Of a stretch of 64,000 nucleotides of DNA, positions 49,360 through 58,720 are shown piece after piece. The position numbers and the translations under genes were made by a program. The notes below the pieces were generated by a model. That model made no database searches, was not told the origin of the DNA, and was given only the letters and a program-made list of their open reading frames with translations. The DNA is from Streptomyces sp. NBC_01689 (GTDB lineage Bacteria; Actinomycetota; Actinomycetes; Streptomycetales; Streptomycetaceae). The stretch's first letter is position 1. Each line of letters starts with the position of its first letter. The stretch is taken from positions 2,542,001 through 2,606,000 of the forward strand of contig NZ_CP109592.1 of NCBI RefSeq assembly GCF_036250675.1, read 5' to 3'.

Positions 49360-50913
49360 TCACGGGACGAGCTGGTACTCGGGGAAGTTGCCCGGCAGCC
49401 GTTCGTCCGCCGGTCCCCGGGTGACGGCGCGGACGAGCAGTTCGCCGCCCACGAAAGCCCCGCGCCAGGACGCGCCGAGGCCGCCGAACAGCTCGTCGCG
49501 GTCGCCGCGCGAGCGCGGCGTGCCGCGGCCGAGTTTGAACGCGCGGATCTGCGGCGCCAGCCGGGTGTACGTCGCCTCGTCGTCCGTGGACAGGGTGGCC
49601 ACCAGGGCTCCGTTCGACGCGTTCATCGCGGCGAGCAGCTCGGCCTCGGTGTCGACCAGGACGATGGTGTCGACGGGGCCGAAGGGCTCCGCGTGGTGCA
49701 GCGGGGACGACGGCGGCGGGTTGAGCAGGGTGACGGGCTGGACGTACGCCGAGGTGTCCTGGCCGGGCAGGAACCGCGTGTCGGACAGCTTGCCGCGGTG
49801 CAGGGGGACGGCGCCGCGACTGATGGCCTCGGCCACCTGGTCGTCCAGTTCCTTCGCCTTGGCCGCGTTGATGACGGGGCCGAAGTCCAGCGCGGGGAAG
49901 GGGTCTTCGGGATGCTCGACCGCCAGCGGGTGGCCGATCCGCAGGGTGCGGACGGCGGGGAGGTAGGCGGCGAGGAACTCGTCGAACAGGGCGCGCTGGA
50001 CGACGAAGCGCGGGTAGGCGGTGCAGCGCTGCTTGCCGTAGTCGAAGAGTTTCGGGACGACGGCCGTCAGCGCGTCCCAGTCCGTGTACTCCCAGATTCC
50101 CCAGGTGTTGAGGCCCTCCTGTTCGAGGATGTGGCGTTTGCCGAGGTCGGCGACGGCCGTGGCCACGGCGGCGCCGGTGTCGCGGCCGCCGACGAAGGAG
50201 ACGCAGCCGATCTCGGGTGCGCGCACGAGCGCCTCCGACAGTTCGCCGCCGCTGCCGCTGACGAGGGTGACGGGGATCCCCTCGCGTGCGGCGAGCGCGC
50301 AGGCCAGGGTCAGGCAGGCGACGCCTCCGTCGGTGGGGGCCTTGGCGATGACCGCGTTGCCCGCCAGCGCCTGGACCAGCATGGCGTGGACGAGGACGCT
50401 CATGGGGTAGTTCCAGCTCGCGATGTTGGACACCGGGCCGTCCAGCGGGGTCCGGCCCTCGACCATGGGCGCGATGCCGTCGACGTACCAGCGCACGCCG
50501 TCGATCGCCCGGTCCACGTCGGCCTGGGCGAGCCGCCAGGGCTTGCCGATCTCCCAGACCAGGAGGAGGGCGAGCAGTTCCCGGTGCTCGGTGAGCGCGT
50601 CGAGGGTGGCGGCGACGCGGGCGCGGCGCTCGGGCAGGGAGACGTGACGCCAGGCCCGGTGCTGGTCGAGTGCGGCGCGCACGGCCTGTTGGGCGGTGGC
50701 GCCGTCGAGGCGGGGCGGGCCCGCGACGGGACTCCCGTCGACGGGGCTGGTGGCGGGCAGGGCCCGGCCGTCGGCCCGCCAGGAGGTGCCCCAGAGGTTG
50801 AGGACCCGGTCCTCCTGGAACGCCTCGGGCGCGACGGCGAGGCAGCGCCGCCAGGCGTCGGCCCACGACGTCCCGGACTTCAGGACCAGGGGGGTGTCGG
50901 TTGTGGATGCCAT
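49360..50913 (-). CDS. Aldehyde dehydrogenase family protein
   Basis: A 517-residue NAD(P)-dependent dehydrogenase fold. The N-terminal Rossmann region has VSNIASWNYPMSVLVHAMLV (family PWNxP) and AVIAKAPTDGGVACL. The catalytic Cys is in YGKQRCTAYPRFVV (about 296). The Glu motif reads HILEQEGLNTWGIWEY (about 260), not the usual LELGG. EPFGPVDTIVLVDTEAELLA and the C-terminal FVGGELLVRAVTRG are present. The altered Glu loop suggests unusual chemistry. It follows sucC-sucD on the same strand, separated by 336 bases with iterated palindromes, so it may have its own promoter. Substrate unknown. Confidence 0.85.
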   Translation of the reverse strand: MASTTDTPLVLKSGTSWADAWRRCLAVAPEAFQEDRVLNLWGTSWRADGRALPATSPVDGSPVAGPPRLDGATAQQAVRAALDQHRAWRHVSLPERRARVAATLDALTEHRELLALLLVWEIGKPWRLAQADVDRAIDGVRWYVDGIAPMVEGRTPLDGPVSNIASWNYPMSVLVHAMLVQALAGNAVIAKAPTDGGVACLTLACALAAREGIPVTLVSGSGGELSEALVRAPEIGCVSFVGGRDTGAAVATAVADLGKRHILEQEGLNTWGIWEYTDWDALTAVVPKLFDYGKQRCTAYPRFVVQRALFDEFLAAYLPAVRTLRIGHPLAVEHPEDPFPALDFGPVINAAKAKELDDQVAEAISRGAVPLHRGKLSDTRFLPGQDTSAYVQPVTLLNPPPSSPLHHAEPFGPVDTIVLVDTEAELLAAMNASNGALVATLSTDDEATYTRLAPQIRAFKLGRGTPRSRGDRDELFGGLGASWRGAFVGGELLVRAVTRGPADERLPGNFPEYQLVP

Positions 50914-51249
50914 TCGGATGTCTCCGCTCTCGGTGCACAGTCGGGGGCGGGAGGTGCCTGGCTCGTGCCGGACCTGCAGGGTCCACCGGCCCGCACGAGG
51001 AGTGGTCGGGTCCTCACAGAGGACACGAGGTCGCCCACGGAGGACGACGGTGGTCACGTCCGTACGGAGGCGACGGTGGTCGCGTCCGTACGGAGGCGAC
51101 GGTGGTCGCGTCCGTACGGAGGAGGGTGAACGGGGTGCGGACGCGGGAGGGTGGCCGCGTCCGACCGGGGAAGGGTCCGTACGAGGACGGTACTGAGGCG
51201 GGTCCGCCCGCGACAGTCACCGCGCAGCGACTATGAGTGACGTCTCATC
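50914..51249. other. 336-base intergenic region with iterated palindromes
   Basis: It lies between sucD and the aldehyde dehydrogenase gene, both on the minus strand, and holds no supportable gene. The key content is the 26-bp repeat array at 51058-51120; around it are further TCCGTACG-like pieces (51175-51182) and GAGGACG repeats. Confidence 0.6.
51058..51120. repeat. 26-bp tandem repeats carrying the palindrome TCCGTACGGA
   Basis: Two full copies of a 26-bp unit (51058-51083, 51084-51109) and a partial third place the perfect 10-bp palindrome TCCGTACGGA at 51059-51068, 51085-51094 and 51111-51120. A fourth, imperfect TCCGTACGAG lies near 51175. The regular spacing (2.5 turns) suits an iterated regulator-binding array before the aldehyde dehydrogenase gene. 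Confidence 0.85.
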
Positions 51250-52182
51250 TCATCCGCCCGCCGCGACCCGCTCCTCCTCCAGCCGGGCCAGGACCAGCCG
51301 GGCCGTCTCGGTCGGGGTGCCGCCCACCGGGACCCCGACCGCCTCCAGGGCCGCCTTCTTCGCCCGCGCGGTGCCGGACGAGCCGGAGACGATCGCGCCG
51401 GCGTGCCCCATCGTCCTGCCCTCGGGCGCGGTGAACCCGGCGATGTAGCCGACGACCGGCTTGGTGACGTGGTCGCGGATGTAGGCGGCGGCCCGTTCCT
51501 CCGCGTCTCCGCCGATCTCCCCGATGAGGACGACGAGGTCGGTGTCGGGGTCGTCCTGGAAGGCGGCCAGGCAGTCGATGTGCGTGGTGCCGACGACGGG
51601 GTCACCGCCGATGCCCACACAGGTCGAGAAACCGATGTCGCGCAGCTCGTACATGAGCTGGTAGGTCAGCGTGCCCGATTTGGAGACCAGGCCGATCCGT
51701 CCGGGTTTGGTGATGTCGGCGGGGATGATGCCCGCGTTCGACTGGCCGGGGCTGATCAGGCCGGGGCAGTTGGGGCCGATGACGCGGGTGCCCCGGGCGG
51801 CAGCGTACGCGTGGAAGGCGACGGCGTCGTGGACGGGGATGCCCTCGGTGATGACGACGGCGAGCGCGATCCGGGCGTCTGCGGCCTCGACGACGGCCGC
51901 CTTGGCGAACGCGGGCGGCACGAAGACGACGGTGACGTCGGCGCCGGTCGCCGCCATGCCCTCGCGCACCGACCCGAAGACCGGCACGGTGACGGGAGTG
52001 CCGCCGCGGCCGTCGACGCCCCGGGGGACGTCGAAGTCGACGCTGCGGCCCGCCTTGCGCGGGTTGACCCCGCCGACCACATCAGTGCCGGCGGCGAGCA
52101 TGCGCCGGGTGTGCTTCATGCCCTCGCCGCCGGTCATGCCCTGGACGAGGACCTTGCTCTCCTTGCTGAGGAAGACGGCCAT
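51250..52182 (-). CDS. sucD: Succinate-CoA ligase (ADP-forming) alpha subunit
   Basis: This 310-residue subunit binds CoA and carries the phosphohistidine. The CoA fold starts [60 protein letters not shown] and [16 protein letters not shown] are standard, and the active His is in [18 protein letters not shown] (about 260). It lies 11 bases after sucC. Its place beside a formyl-CoA transferase and acyl-CoA ligase suggests a second, pathway-specific succinyl-CoA synthetase rather than the TCA-cycle enzyme (inference). Confidence 0.95.
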   Translation of the reverse strand: MAVFLSKESKVLVQGMTGGEGMKHTRRMLAAGTDVVGGVNPRKAGRSVDFDVPRGVDGRGGTPVTVPVFGSVREGMAATGADVTVVFVPPAFAKAAVVEAADARIALAVVITEGIPVHDAVAFHAYAAARGTRVIGPNCPGLISPGQSNAGIIPADITKPGRIGLVSKSGTLTYQLMYELRDIGFSTCVGIGGDPVVGTTHIDCLAAFQDDPDTDLVVLIGEIGGDAEERAAAYIRDHVTKPVVGYIAGFTAPEGRTMGHAGAIVSGSSGTARAKKAALEAVGVPVGGTPTETARLVLARLEEERVAAGG

Positions 52183-52193
52183 GTCCCACTCCT

Positions 52194-53324
52194 TCAGTCG
52201 GCGGTGGCGAGTTGTGCGGCGCGGCGGGCGGCGCCGTCCATGGTGGTGGCCTGGTGGACCAAGGGGTGCGCGCGGTCGTCGAGGACGGCCCGGCCGCGTG
52301 CGGCGTTATTGCCGTCGAGGCGGACCACGAGCGGCTTGGTCAGCCGGACGCTCTCCAGGGCCTGCACGATGCCCTCGGCGACGGCGTCGCAGGCGGTGAT
52401 GCCCCCGAAGACGTTCACGAAGACGGATTTCACCGCCGGGTCGGAGAGGACCACGGTCAGGCCGTCGGCCATGATCCGGGCGGAGGCGCCCCCGCCGATG
52501 TCGAGGAAGTTGGCGGGGCGGGCGCCGCAGCCCGCGACCACGTCGAGGGTCGACATGACGAGGCCCGCGCCGTTGCCGATGATGCCGACCTCGCCGTCCA
52601 GCTTCACGTAGTTCAGGCCCCTGGCCGCGGCGGCCGCCTCCAGGGGGTCGTCGTGCGGCGCGTCCTTCTCTCCCCAACGTTCCTGCCGGAAGCGGGCGTT
52701 GTCGTCGAGGGTGACCTTGCCGTCCAGGGCGAGGACGCGGCCCTCGGTGGTCAGCACGAGGGGGTTCACCTCGACGAGCAGGGCGTCCTCACGGGTCAGC
52801 ACCTGCCACAGCCGGACCAGGACGTCGACGGTCCGCGGGGGGAGGCCGCCGGCCTCCGCGATCTCGGCCGCCTTGGCGGAGGTGACTCCTTCGGCGGGGT
52901 CGACCGGGATGCGCGCGACGGCGTCCGGCCGGCTCGCGGCCACCTCCTCGATGTCCATGCCGCCCTCCGCCGAGGCGATGGCGAGGAACCGCCCCGCGGC
53001 CCGGTCGAGGACGTAGCCGACATAGAACTCGCTCTCGATGTCGACGGGTTCGGCCAGCATCACCTCGCGCACGGTGTGGCCCTTGATGTCCATGCCGAGG
53101 ATCTGTCGTGCCGTCAGTTCGGCCGCGGCCGGGTCCGCGGCGAGCTTCACACCGCCGGCCTTGCCGCGGCCGCCCGTCTTCACCTGTGCCTTGACGACCA
53201 CCCGGCCGCCCAGCCTGCGGGCGATCCCGCGGGCCTCCTTGGGCGAGTCGGTGACCTCGGCCACCGGTACCGGGATGCCGTGTTCCTCGAAGAGTTCCCT
53301 TGCCTGGTGCTCGTACAGGTCCAT
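52194..53324 (-). CDS. sucC: Succinate-CoA ligase (ADP-forming) beta subunit
   Basis: A 376-residue ATP-grasp subunit: [40 protein letters not shown] (nucleotide site), [20 protein letters not shown] (metal ligands), [18 protein letters not shown] and [20 protein letters not shown]. All are typical of SucC. GGAG precedes the ATG at 53324. It is the first gene of the minus-strand pair and shares a 145-base divergent control region, with the CATACAG dyad, with the oxalate-type genes on the plus strand. Confidence 0.95.
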   Translation of the reverse strand: MDLYEHQARELFEEHGIPVPVAEVTDSPKEARGIARRLGGRVVVKAQVKTGGRGKAGGVKLAADPAAAELTARQILGMDIKGHTVREVMLAEPVDIESEFYVGYVLDRAAGRFLAIASAEGGMDIEEVAASRPDAVARIPVDPAEGVTSAKAAEIAEAGGLPPRTVDVLVRLWQVLTREDALLVEVNPLVLTTEGRVLALDGKVTLDDNARFRQERWGEKDAPHDDPLEAAAAARGLNYVKLDGEVGIIGNGAGLVMSTLDVVAGCGARPANFLDIGGGASARIMADGLTVVLSDPAVKSVFVNVFGGITACDAVAEGIVQALESVRLTKPLVVRLDGNNAARGRAVLDDRAHPLVHQATTMDGAARRAAQLATAD

Positions 53325-53394
53325 ACCTCGGCTCCTGCCTGAAAGTGCCGCACGCCCCCTGGACACCACCCACCGGATGCGGGATAACAAGCTT

Positions 53395-53418
53395 CATACA
53401 GTATTCGTCGACTGTATG
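53395..53418. promoter_or_regulatory. Divergent operator CATACAG-N10-CTGTATG
   Basis: Perfect 7-bp inverted repeats CATACAG (53395-53401) and CTGTATG (53412-53418) flank 10 bases, in the AT-rich heart of the gap between sucC and the thiamine-diphosphate enzyme gene. ATACAGTAT (53397-53405) is itself a palindrome. The style resembles GntR/FCD operators. No regulator gene is present in the cluster as seen. Confidence 0.75.
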
Positions 53419-53469
53419 CAATGTACCGCGAGAGCGTTCCAACCCCCTACGAAGGGACAGGACTTCGCC

Positions 53470-55164
53470 ATGCCCGACGGCAGCAGCGACACCAACTCGA
53501 CCCTCATCTCAGGTGGGCATCTGGTCGCCAAGGCACTCAGAGCGGAAGGCGTGGAGGTCGTCTACACCTTGTGCGGCGGCCACATCATCGACATCTACGA
53601 CGGCTGCGTCGACGAAGGCATCGAGGTCGTCGACGTCCGTCACGAGCAGGTCGCCGCGCACGCCGCCGACGGCTACGCGCGGATCACCGGCAAGCCCGGC
53701 TGCGCGGTCGTCACGGCCGGACCCGGCACCACCGACGCCGTGACCGGCGTCGCGAACGCCTTCCGGGCCGAGTCCCCGATGCTGCTGATCGGTGGTCAGG
53801 GGGCCCACACGCAGCACAAGATGGGGTCCCTCCAGGACCTGCCGCACGTCGACATGATGACGCCGATCACCAAGTTCGCCGCGACCGTCCCGGACACGGC
53901 GCGCGCCGCCGACATGGTGTCGATGGCGTTCCGCGAGTGCTACCACGGCGCCCCCGGCCCCTCCTTCCTGGAGATCCCGCGCGACGTCCTGGACGCCAAG
54001 GTGCCGGTCGACAAGGCCCGGATCCCGGCCGCCGGCCGGTACCGCGCCTCGACCCGCTCGGCCGGCGACCCCGAGGCGATCGAGCGGCTCGCCGATCTGC
54101 TCGTGCACGCAGAGAAGCCCGCGATCCTGCTCGGCAGCCAGGTGTGGACGACCCGGGGCACCGAGGCGGCCGTCGACCTCGTCCGCACCCTCAACATCCC
54201 GGCGTACATGAACGGCGCGGGACGCGGCACCCTGCCGCCCGGGGACCCGCACCACTTCCAGCTCTCCCGCCGCTACGCGTTCTCCCACGCGGACGTCATC
54301 GTGATCGTCGGCACGCCCTTCGACTTCCGGATGGGCTACGGCAAGCGGCTCTCCCCCGACGCGACCGTCGTGCAGATCGACCTCGACTACCGGACCGTCG
54401 GCAAGAACCGGGACATCGACCTGGGGATCGTCGGGGACGCGGGCCTGGTCCTCAAGTCGGTGACCGAAGCGGCGTCCGGGCGCGTGAACGGGGGCGCCTC
54501 CCGCCGCAAGGAGTGGCTGGACGAACTGCGGGCCGCCGAGCAGACGGCGCTCGACAAGAGGCTGCCCAGCCTGCGGTCCGACGCCTCGCCGATCCACCCG
54601 TACCGCCTGGTGAGCGAGATCAACGACTTCCTCACCGAGGACTCCGTCTACATCGGGGACGGCGGCGACATCGTCACCTTCTCCGGGCAGGTCGTGCAGC
54701 CCAAGTCGCCGGGCCACTGGATGGATCCGGGCCCGCTCGGCACCCTCGGCGTCGGCATCCCCTTCGTCCTCGCGGCGAAGAAGGCCCGTCCCGACAAGGA
54801 GGTCGTCGCCCTCTTCGGCGACGGCGCCTTCTCGCTCACCGGCTGGGACTTCGAGACGCTCGTCCGCTACGACCTGCCCTTCGTCGGCATCGTCGGCAAC
54901 AACTCCTCGATGAACCAGATCCGTTACGGCCAGGCCCAGAAGTACGGCGTGGAGCGCGAGCGGGTCGGCAACACCCTCGGCGACGTCCACTACGACAAGT
55001 TCGCCCAGATGCTCGGGGGTTACGGCGAAGAGGTGCGCGACCCCGCCGACATCGCCCCGGCGCTGCGGCGGGCCCGTGAGTCGGGCAAGCCGTCGCTCAT
55101 CAACGTCTGGGTCGACCCGGACGCGTACGCCCCCGGAACCATGAACCAGACGATGTACAAGTGA
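53470..55164 (+). CDS. Thiamine-diphosphate-dependent enzyme (oxalyl-CoA decarboxylase candidate)
   Basis: A 564-residue enzyme of the acetolactate synthase/oxalyl-CoA decarboxylase superfamily. The N-domain has the cofactor Glu in [20 protein letters not shown] (about 58) and a central domain. The C-domain has the GD-x25-NN cofactor motif in [14 protein letters not shown]...VGNNSSMNQ (about 450-480). The length equals oxalyl-CoA decarboxylases. The immediate formyl-CoA transferase, ligase and OFA transporter neighbours make oxalyl-CoA decarboxylation the best guess, but the sequence alone also fits acetolactate-synthase-like enzymes. ATG 53470 follows GAAGGGAC; the frame is open far upstream but not coding. 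Confidence 0.85.
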   Translation: MPDGSSDTNSTLISGGHLVAKALRAEGVEVVYTLCGGHIIDIYDGCVDEGIEVVDVRHEQVAAHAADGYARITGKPGCAVVTAGPGTTDAVTGVANAFRAESPMLLIGGQGAHTQHKMGSLQDLPHVDMMTPITKFAATVPDTARAADMVSMAFRECYHGAPGPSFLEIPRDVLDAKVPVDKARIPAAGRYRASTRSAGDPEAIERLADLLVHAEKPAILLGSQVWTTRGTEAAVDLVRTLNIPAYMNGAGRGTLPPGDPHHFQLSRRYAFSHADVIVIVGTPFDFRMGYGKRLSPDATVVQIDLDYRTVGKNRDIDLGIVGDAGLVLKSVTEAASGRVNGGASRRKEWLDELRAAEQTALDKRLPSLRSDASPIHPYRLVSEINDFLTEDSVYIGDGGDIVTFSGQVVQPKSPGHWMDPGPLGTLGVGIPFVLAAKKARPDKEVVALFGDGAFSLTGWDFETLVRYDLPFVGIVGNNSSMNQIRYGQAQKYGVERERVGNTLGDVHYDKFAQMLGGYGEEVRDPADIAPALRRARESGKPSLINVWVDPDAYAPGTMNQTMYK

Positions 55165-55174
55165 GGTGCCCCCG

Positions 55175-56449
55175 ATGACACCGACGACCCCCACGACCGC
55201 GATGACCCCGGCCCACGGCACGTCGAGGGCTCTCGAAGGCATCCGCGTCCTCGACATGACGCACGTCCAGTCCGGGCCGTCCGCCACCCAGCTGCTCGCC
55301 TGGCTCGGCGCGGACGTCGTCAAGCTGGAGGCGCCGACCGGCGACATCACCCGCAAGCAGCTGCGGGACCTCCCGGACGTCGACTCCCTCTACTTCACGA
55401 TGCTCAACTGCAACAAGCGCAGCATCACCCTCAACACCAAGACGGAGCGCGGCAAGGAGATCCTGACCGAGCTGATCCGGCGCTCCGACGTCATGGTCGA
55501 GAACTTCGGACCGGGCGCCGTCGACCGCATGGGCTTCACCTGGGACCGCATCCAGGAGATCAACCCCCGGATCGTCTACGCCTCCATCAAGGGGTTCGGG
55601 GACGGCCCGTACACCGGCTTCAAGGCGTACGAGGTCGTCGCGCAGGCCATGGGCGGATCGATGGCGACCACCGGCTTCGAGGACGGGCCGCCGCTGGCGA
55701 CGGGCGCGCAGATCGGCGACTCGGGGACGGGCGTCCACGCGGTCGCGGGCATTCTCGCCGCGCTGTTCCAGCGGGAGAGCACGGGACGCGGACAGCGGGT
55801 GAACGTGGCCATGCAGCACGCGGTGCTGAACCTGTGCCGGGTCAAGCTCCGGGACCAGCAGCGCCTGGCGCACGGGCCGTTGGCCGAGTATCCCAACGAG
55901 GACTTCGGTGACGAGGTGCCCCGGTCGGGCAACGCGTCCGGCGGCGGCCAGCCCGGCTGGGCGGTCAAGTGCGCGCCGGGCGGCCCCAACGACTACGTGT
56001 ACGTCATCGTGCAGCCGGTCGGTTGGAAGCCGATCACCGAGCTGATCGGGCGGCCGGAGCTGGCGGACGACCCCGACTGGGCGACCCCGGAGGCCCGGCT
56101 GCCCCAGCTCACCAAGATGTTCCAGCTCATCGAGGAGTGGTCGGCCACCCTCCCCAAGTGGGAAGTGCTGGAGAGGCTCAACTCCCACAACATCCCCTGC
56201 GGCCCGATCCTGTCCACCAAGGAGATCGTCGAGGACGCCTCCCTGGTCGCCAACGAGATGGTCGTGACGGTGGCGCACCCCGAGCGCGGCGAGTTCGTGA
56301 CGGTCGGCAGTCCGCTCAAGCTCTCCGACTCCCCGGTGGACGTGACCAGTTCGCCGCTGCTCGGCGAGCACAACGAAGAGGTCTACATCGGCGAGCTCGG
56401 CCTCGGCGACGAGGAACTGCGTCTGCTCAAGTCGAACGGAGTGATCTGA
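55175..56449 (+). CDS. frc: Formyl-CoA:oxalate CoA-transferase
   Basis: A 424-residue family III CoA-transferase that closely follows Oxalobacter Frc along its length as I recall it: [78 protein letters not shown] with catalytic Asp182 in [43 protein letters not shown] (glycine loop) and [13 protein letters not shown]. It would charge oxalate from formyl-CoA, or from succinyl-CoA as some homologues do. It starts 10 bases after the preceding stop (GTG 55166 is an alternative) and is followed directly by the acyl-CoA ligase. Confidence 0.9.
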   Translation: MTPTTPTTAMTPAHGTSRALEGIRVLDMTHVQSGPSATQLLAWLGADVVKLEAPTGDITRKQLRDLPDVDSLYFTMLNCNKRSITLNTKTERGKEILTELIRRSDVMVENFGPGAVDRMGFTWDRIQEINPRIVYASIKGFGDGPYTGFKAYEVVAQAMGGSMATTGFEDGPPLATGAQIGDSGTGVHAVAGILAALFQRESTGRGQRVNVAMQHAVLNLCRVKLRDQQRLAHGPLAEYPNEDFGDEVPRSGNASGGGQPGWAVKCAPGGPNDYVYVIVQPVGWKPITELIGRPELADDPDWATPEARLPQLTKMFQLIEEWSATLPKWEVLERLNSHNIPCGPILSTKEIVEDASLVANEMVVTVAHPERGEFVTVGSPLKLSDSPVDVTSSPLLGEHNEEVYIGELGLGDEELRLLKSNGVI

Positions 56450-56452
56450 GTG

Positions 56453-58597
56453 ATGGCCGAAGACCGGGTGCTGCGGGTGCGCACGCTCCTCGACTCCGTG
56501 CGCGCCGAGGGCCGCACCGCGCTCACCGCGCCGGAGGGCAAGGTGATCGCCGACGCGTACGGGATCGCCGTACCGGGCGAGGAGCTGGCGAGGGACGTCG
56601 ACGAGGCGGTGGCGTACGCGGCGCGCTTCGGCGGACCCGTCGTGATGAAGATCGTCTCCCCGGACATCCTGCACAAGACGGATGCCGGCGGTGTCGTCGT
56701 CGGCGTGGAGGGCGCGGCGGACGTGCGCGCCGCCTTCCACCGGATCGTCGAGAACGCGAAGGCCTTCGACCCGGGGGCCCGCGTCGACGGCGTCCAGGTG
56801 CAGGAACTGCTCCCGCGGGGGCAGGAGGTCATCGTCGGTGCGGTGACCGACCCCACCTTCGGGAAGGTGGTGGCCTTCGGGCTCGGCGGCGTGCTGGTCG
56901 AGGTGCTGAAGGACGTCACCTTCCGGCTCGCCCCCGTCGACGCCGACGAGGCCCTGTCGATGCTGGACTCGATCCGGGCGGCCGAGATCCTGCGCGGGGT
57001 GCGCGGCGCGCCGCCGGTGGACCGGTGGGCCGTCGCCGAACAGATCCGCCGGGTCTCCGAACTCGTCGCGGACTTCCCGGAGATCGCCGAAGTCGACCTC
57101 AATCCGGTGATCGCCACACCGGAGGGTGCCGTCGCCGCGGACATCCGGGTCATCCTCGCCGAGTCGCTCCCCAAGGAGCGGCGCACGTACGACCGCGAGG
57201 AGATCCTCACCTCGATGCGCCGGCTGATGCGGCCGTCCTCCGTGGCGGTGATCGGCGCCTCCAACGAGCCCGGCAAGATCGGGAATTCGGTGATGCGCAA
57301 CCTCGTCGACGGCGGATTCTCCGGCGAGATCCACCCGGTGAACCCCAAGGCCGATGACATCCTGGGCCGCAAGGCGTACAAGAGTGTCACGGACGTTCCC
57401 GGTGAGGTGGATGTGGCGGTCTTCGCGATCCCCGCGAAGTTCGTGGCCGCGGCCCTGGAGGAGGTGGGACGCAAGGGCGTCCCCAACGCGGTGCTGATCC
57501 CCTCCGGATTCGCGGAGACCGGTGAACAGGCGCTCCAGGACGAGATCGTGGCGATCGCCGAACGGCACGGCATCCGGCTGCTCGGACCGAACATCTACGG
57601 CTACTACTCGACCTGGCAGGACCTCTGCGCCACGTTCTGCACGCCGTACGACGTGAAGGGCGGTGTCGCGCTGACCTCGCAGTCCGGCGGTATCGGCATG
57701 GCGATCCTCGGCTTCGCGCGCACCACGCGGACGGGTGTCTCCGCGATCGTCGGGCTCGGCAACAAGTCGGACCTGGACGAGGACGACCTGCTGACCTGGT
57801 TCGGCGAGGACCCGCACACCGAGTGCATCGCGATGCACCTGGAGGACCTCAAGGACGGCCGCGCCTTCGTGGAGGCCGCTCGCGCGACGGTCCCCAAGAA
57901 GCCGGTCGTGGTCCTGAAGGCGGGCCGTACCGCCGCCGGCGCGAGGGCCGCCGGTTCGCACACGGGCGCGCTCGCGGGCGACGACGCCGTGTACGAGGAC
58001 ATCCTGAAACAGGCCGGCGTCATCAGGGCTCCCGGGCTGCGCGACATGCTGGAGTACGCGCGCGGACTGCCGGTGCTGCCCACCCCCCAGGGCGACAACG
58101 TGGTGATCATCACGGGCGCGGGCGGCAGCGGCGTCCTGCTCTCCGACGCGGTGACGGACAACGGCCTGACCCTGATGGAGATTCCGCCGGACCTGGACGC
58201 GTCCTTCAGGGCGTTCATCCCGCCCTTCGGGGCCGCGGGCAACCCGGTCGACATCACGGGCGGCGAGCCGCCGTCGACGTACGAGGCGACGATCCGGCTG
58301 GGCCTGGAGGATCCGCGCGTGCACGCCCTCGTCCTCGGCTACTGGCACACCATCGTCACCCCTCCCATGGTCTTCGCCGAGCTCACCGCGCGCGTGGTCG
58401 CCGAGTTCCGCGAACGGGGCGTCGAGAAGCCGGTGGTGGCCTCCCTCGCGGGAGACGTCGAGGTCGAGGAGGCCTGTCAGTACCTGTACGAGCGGGGGGT
58501 CGTGGCGTACCCGTACACGACCGAGACGCCGGTGGCGGTCCTGGGCGCCAAGTACCGCTGGGCGCGCGCGGCGGGCCTGTTGGGGGGCGGTTCATGA
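56453..58597 (+). CDS. Acetate-CoA ligase family protein (ADP-forming acyl-CoA synthetase, fused subunits)
   Basis: A 714-residue fusion. An ATP-grasp domain comes first (about 15-235; VVMKIVSPDILHKTDAGGVV, FGLGGVLVEVLKDVTFRLAP), then CoA-binding and ligase domains (PSSVAVIGASNEPGKIGNSV, VALTSQSGGIGMAILGFART). The likely phosphohistidine is His503 in GSHTGALAGDDAV. It would make an acyl-CoA from acid, CoA and ATP, giving ADP. In this operon formate, oxalate or another short acid is the likely substrate (inference). ATG 56453 or GTG 56450 follows the frc stop at once, so translation is coupled. A strong terminator follows at 58615-58639. Confidence 0.92.
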   Translation: MAEDRVLRVRTLLDSVRAEGRTALTAPEGKVIADAYGIAVPGEELARDVDEAVAYAARFGGPVVMKIVSPDILHKTDAGGVVVGVEGAADVRAAFHRIVENAKAFDPGARVDGVQVQELLPRGQEVIVGAVTDPTFGKVVAFGLGGVLVEVLKDVTFRLAPVDADEALSMLDSIRAAEILRGVRGAPPVDRWAVAEQIRRVSELVADFPEIAEVDLNPVIATPEGAVAADIRVILAESLPKERRTYDREEILTSMRRLMRPSSVAVIGASNEPGKIGNSVMRNLVDGGFSGEIHPVNPKADDILGRKAYKSVTDVPGEVDVAVFAIPAKFVAAALEEVGRKGVPNAVLIPSGFAETGEQALQDEIVAIAERHGIRLLGPNIYGYYSTWQDLCATFCTPYDVKGGVALTSQSGGIGMAILGFARTTRTGVSAIVGLGNKSDLDEDDLLTWFGEDPHTECIAMHLEDLKDGRAFVEAARATVPKKPVVVLKAGRTAAGARAAGSHTGALAGDDAVYEDILKQAGVIRAPGLRDMLEYARGLPVLPTPQGDNVVIITGAGGSGVLLSDAVTDNGLTLMEIPPDLDASFRAFIPPFGAAGNPVDITGGEPPSTYEATIRLGLEDPRVHALVLGYWHTIVTPPMVFAELTARVVAEFRERGVEKPVVASLAGDVEVEEACQYLYERGVVAYPYTTETPVAVLGAKYRWARAAGLLGGGS

Positions 58598-58614
58598 GGT
58601 GAACCAGGGCGGGA

Positions 58615-58639
58615 GCGGCCGACGGTGCGCGTCGGCCGC
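58615..58639 (+). terminator. Terminator between acyl-CoA ligase and first OFA transporter
   Basis: GCGGCCGACG (58615-58624) pairs perfectly with CGTCGGCCGC (58630-58639) around a 5-base loop, 18 bases after the ligase stop. It could end the enzyme message before the transporter genes or act as a partial attenuator. Confidence 0.78.
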
Positions 58640-58720
58640 CCCAGGACCCGTGCGCACACGAAAGGCATTTGGACAGGGGGCGCTGGCCAGATCTTTCGAC
58701 GCAAGGGGTGCTGAACCGAC

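Noticed and set aside
55100..58348. Minus-strand open frame of about 1080 codons
   Set aside because: Antisense to frc and the acyl-CoA ligase; His/Asp/Arg-rich nonsense sequence with no domain. A product of high GC at third codon positions.
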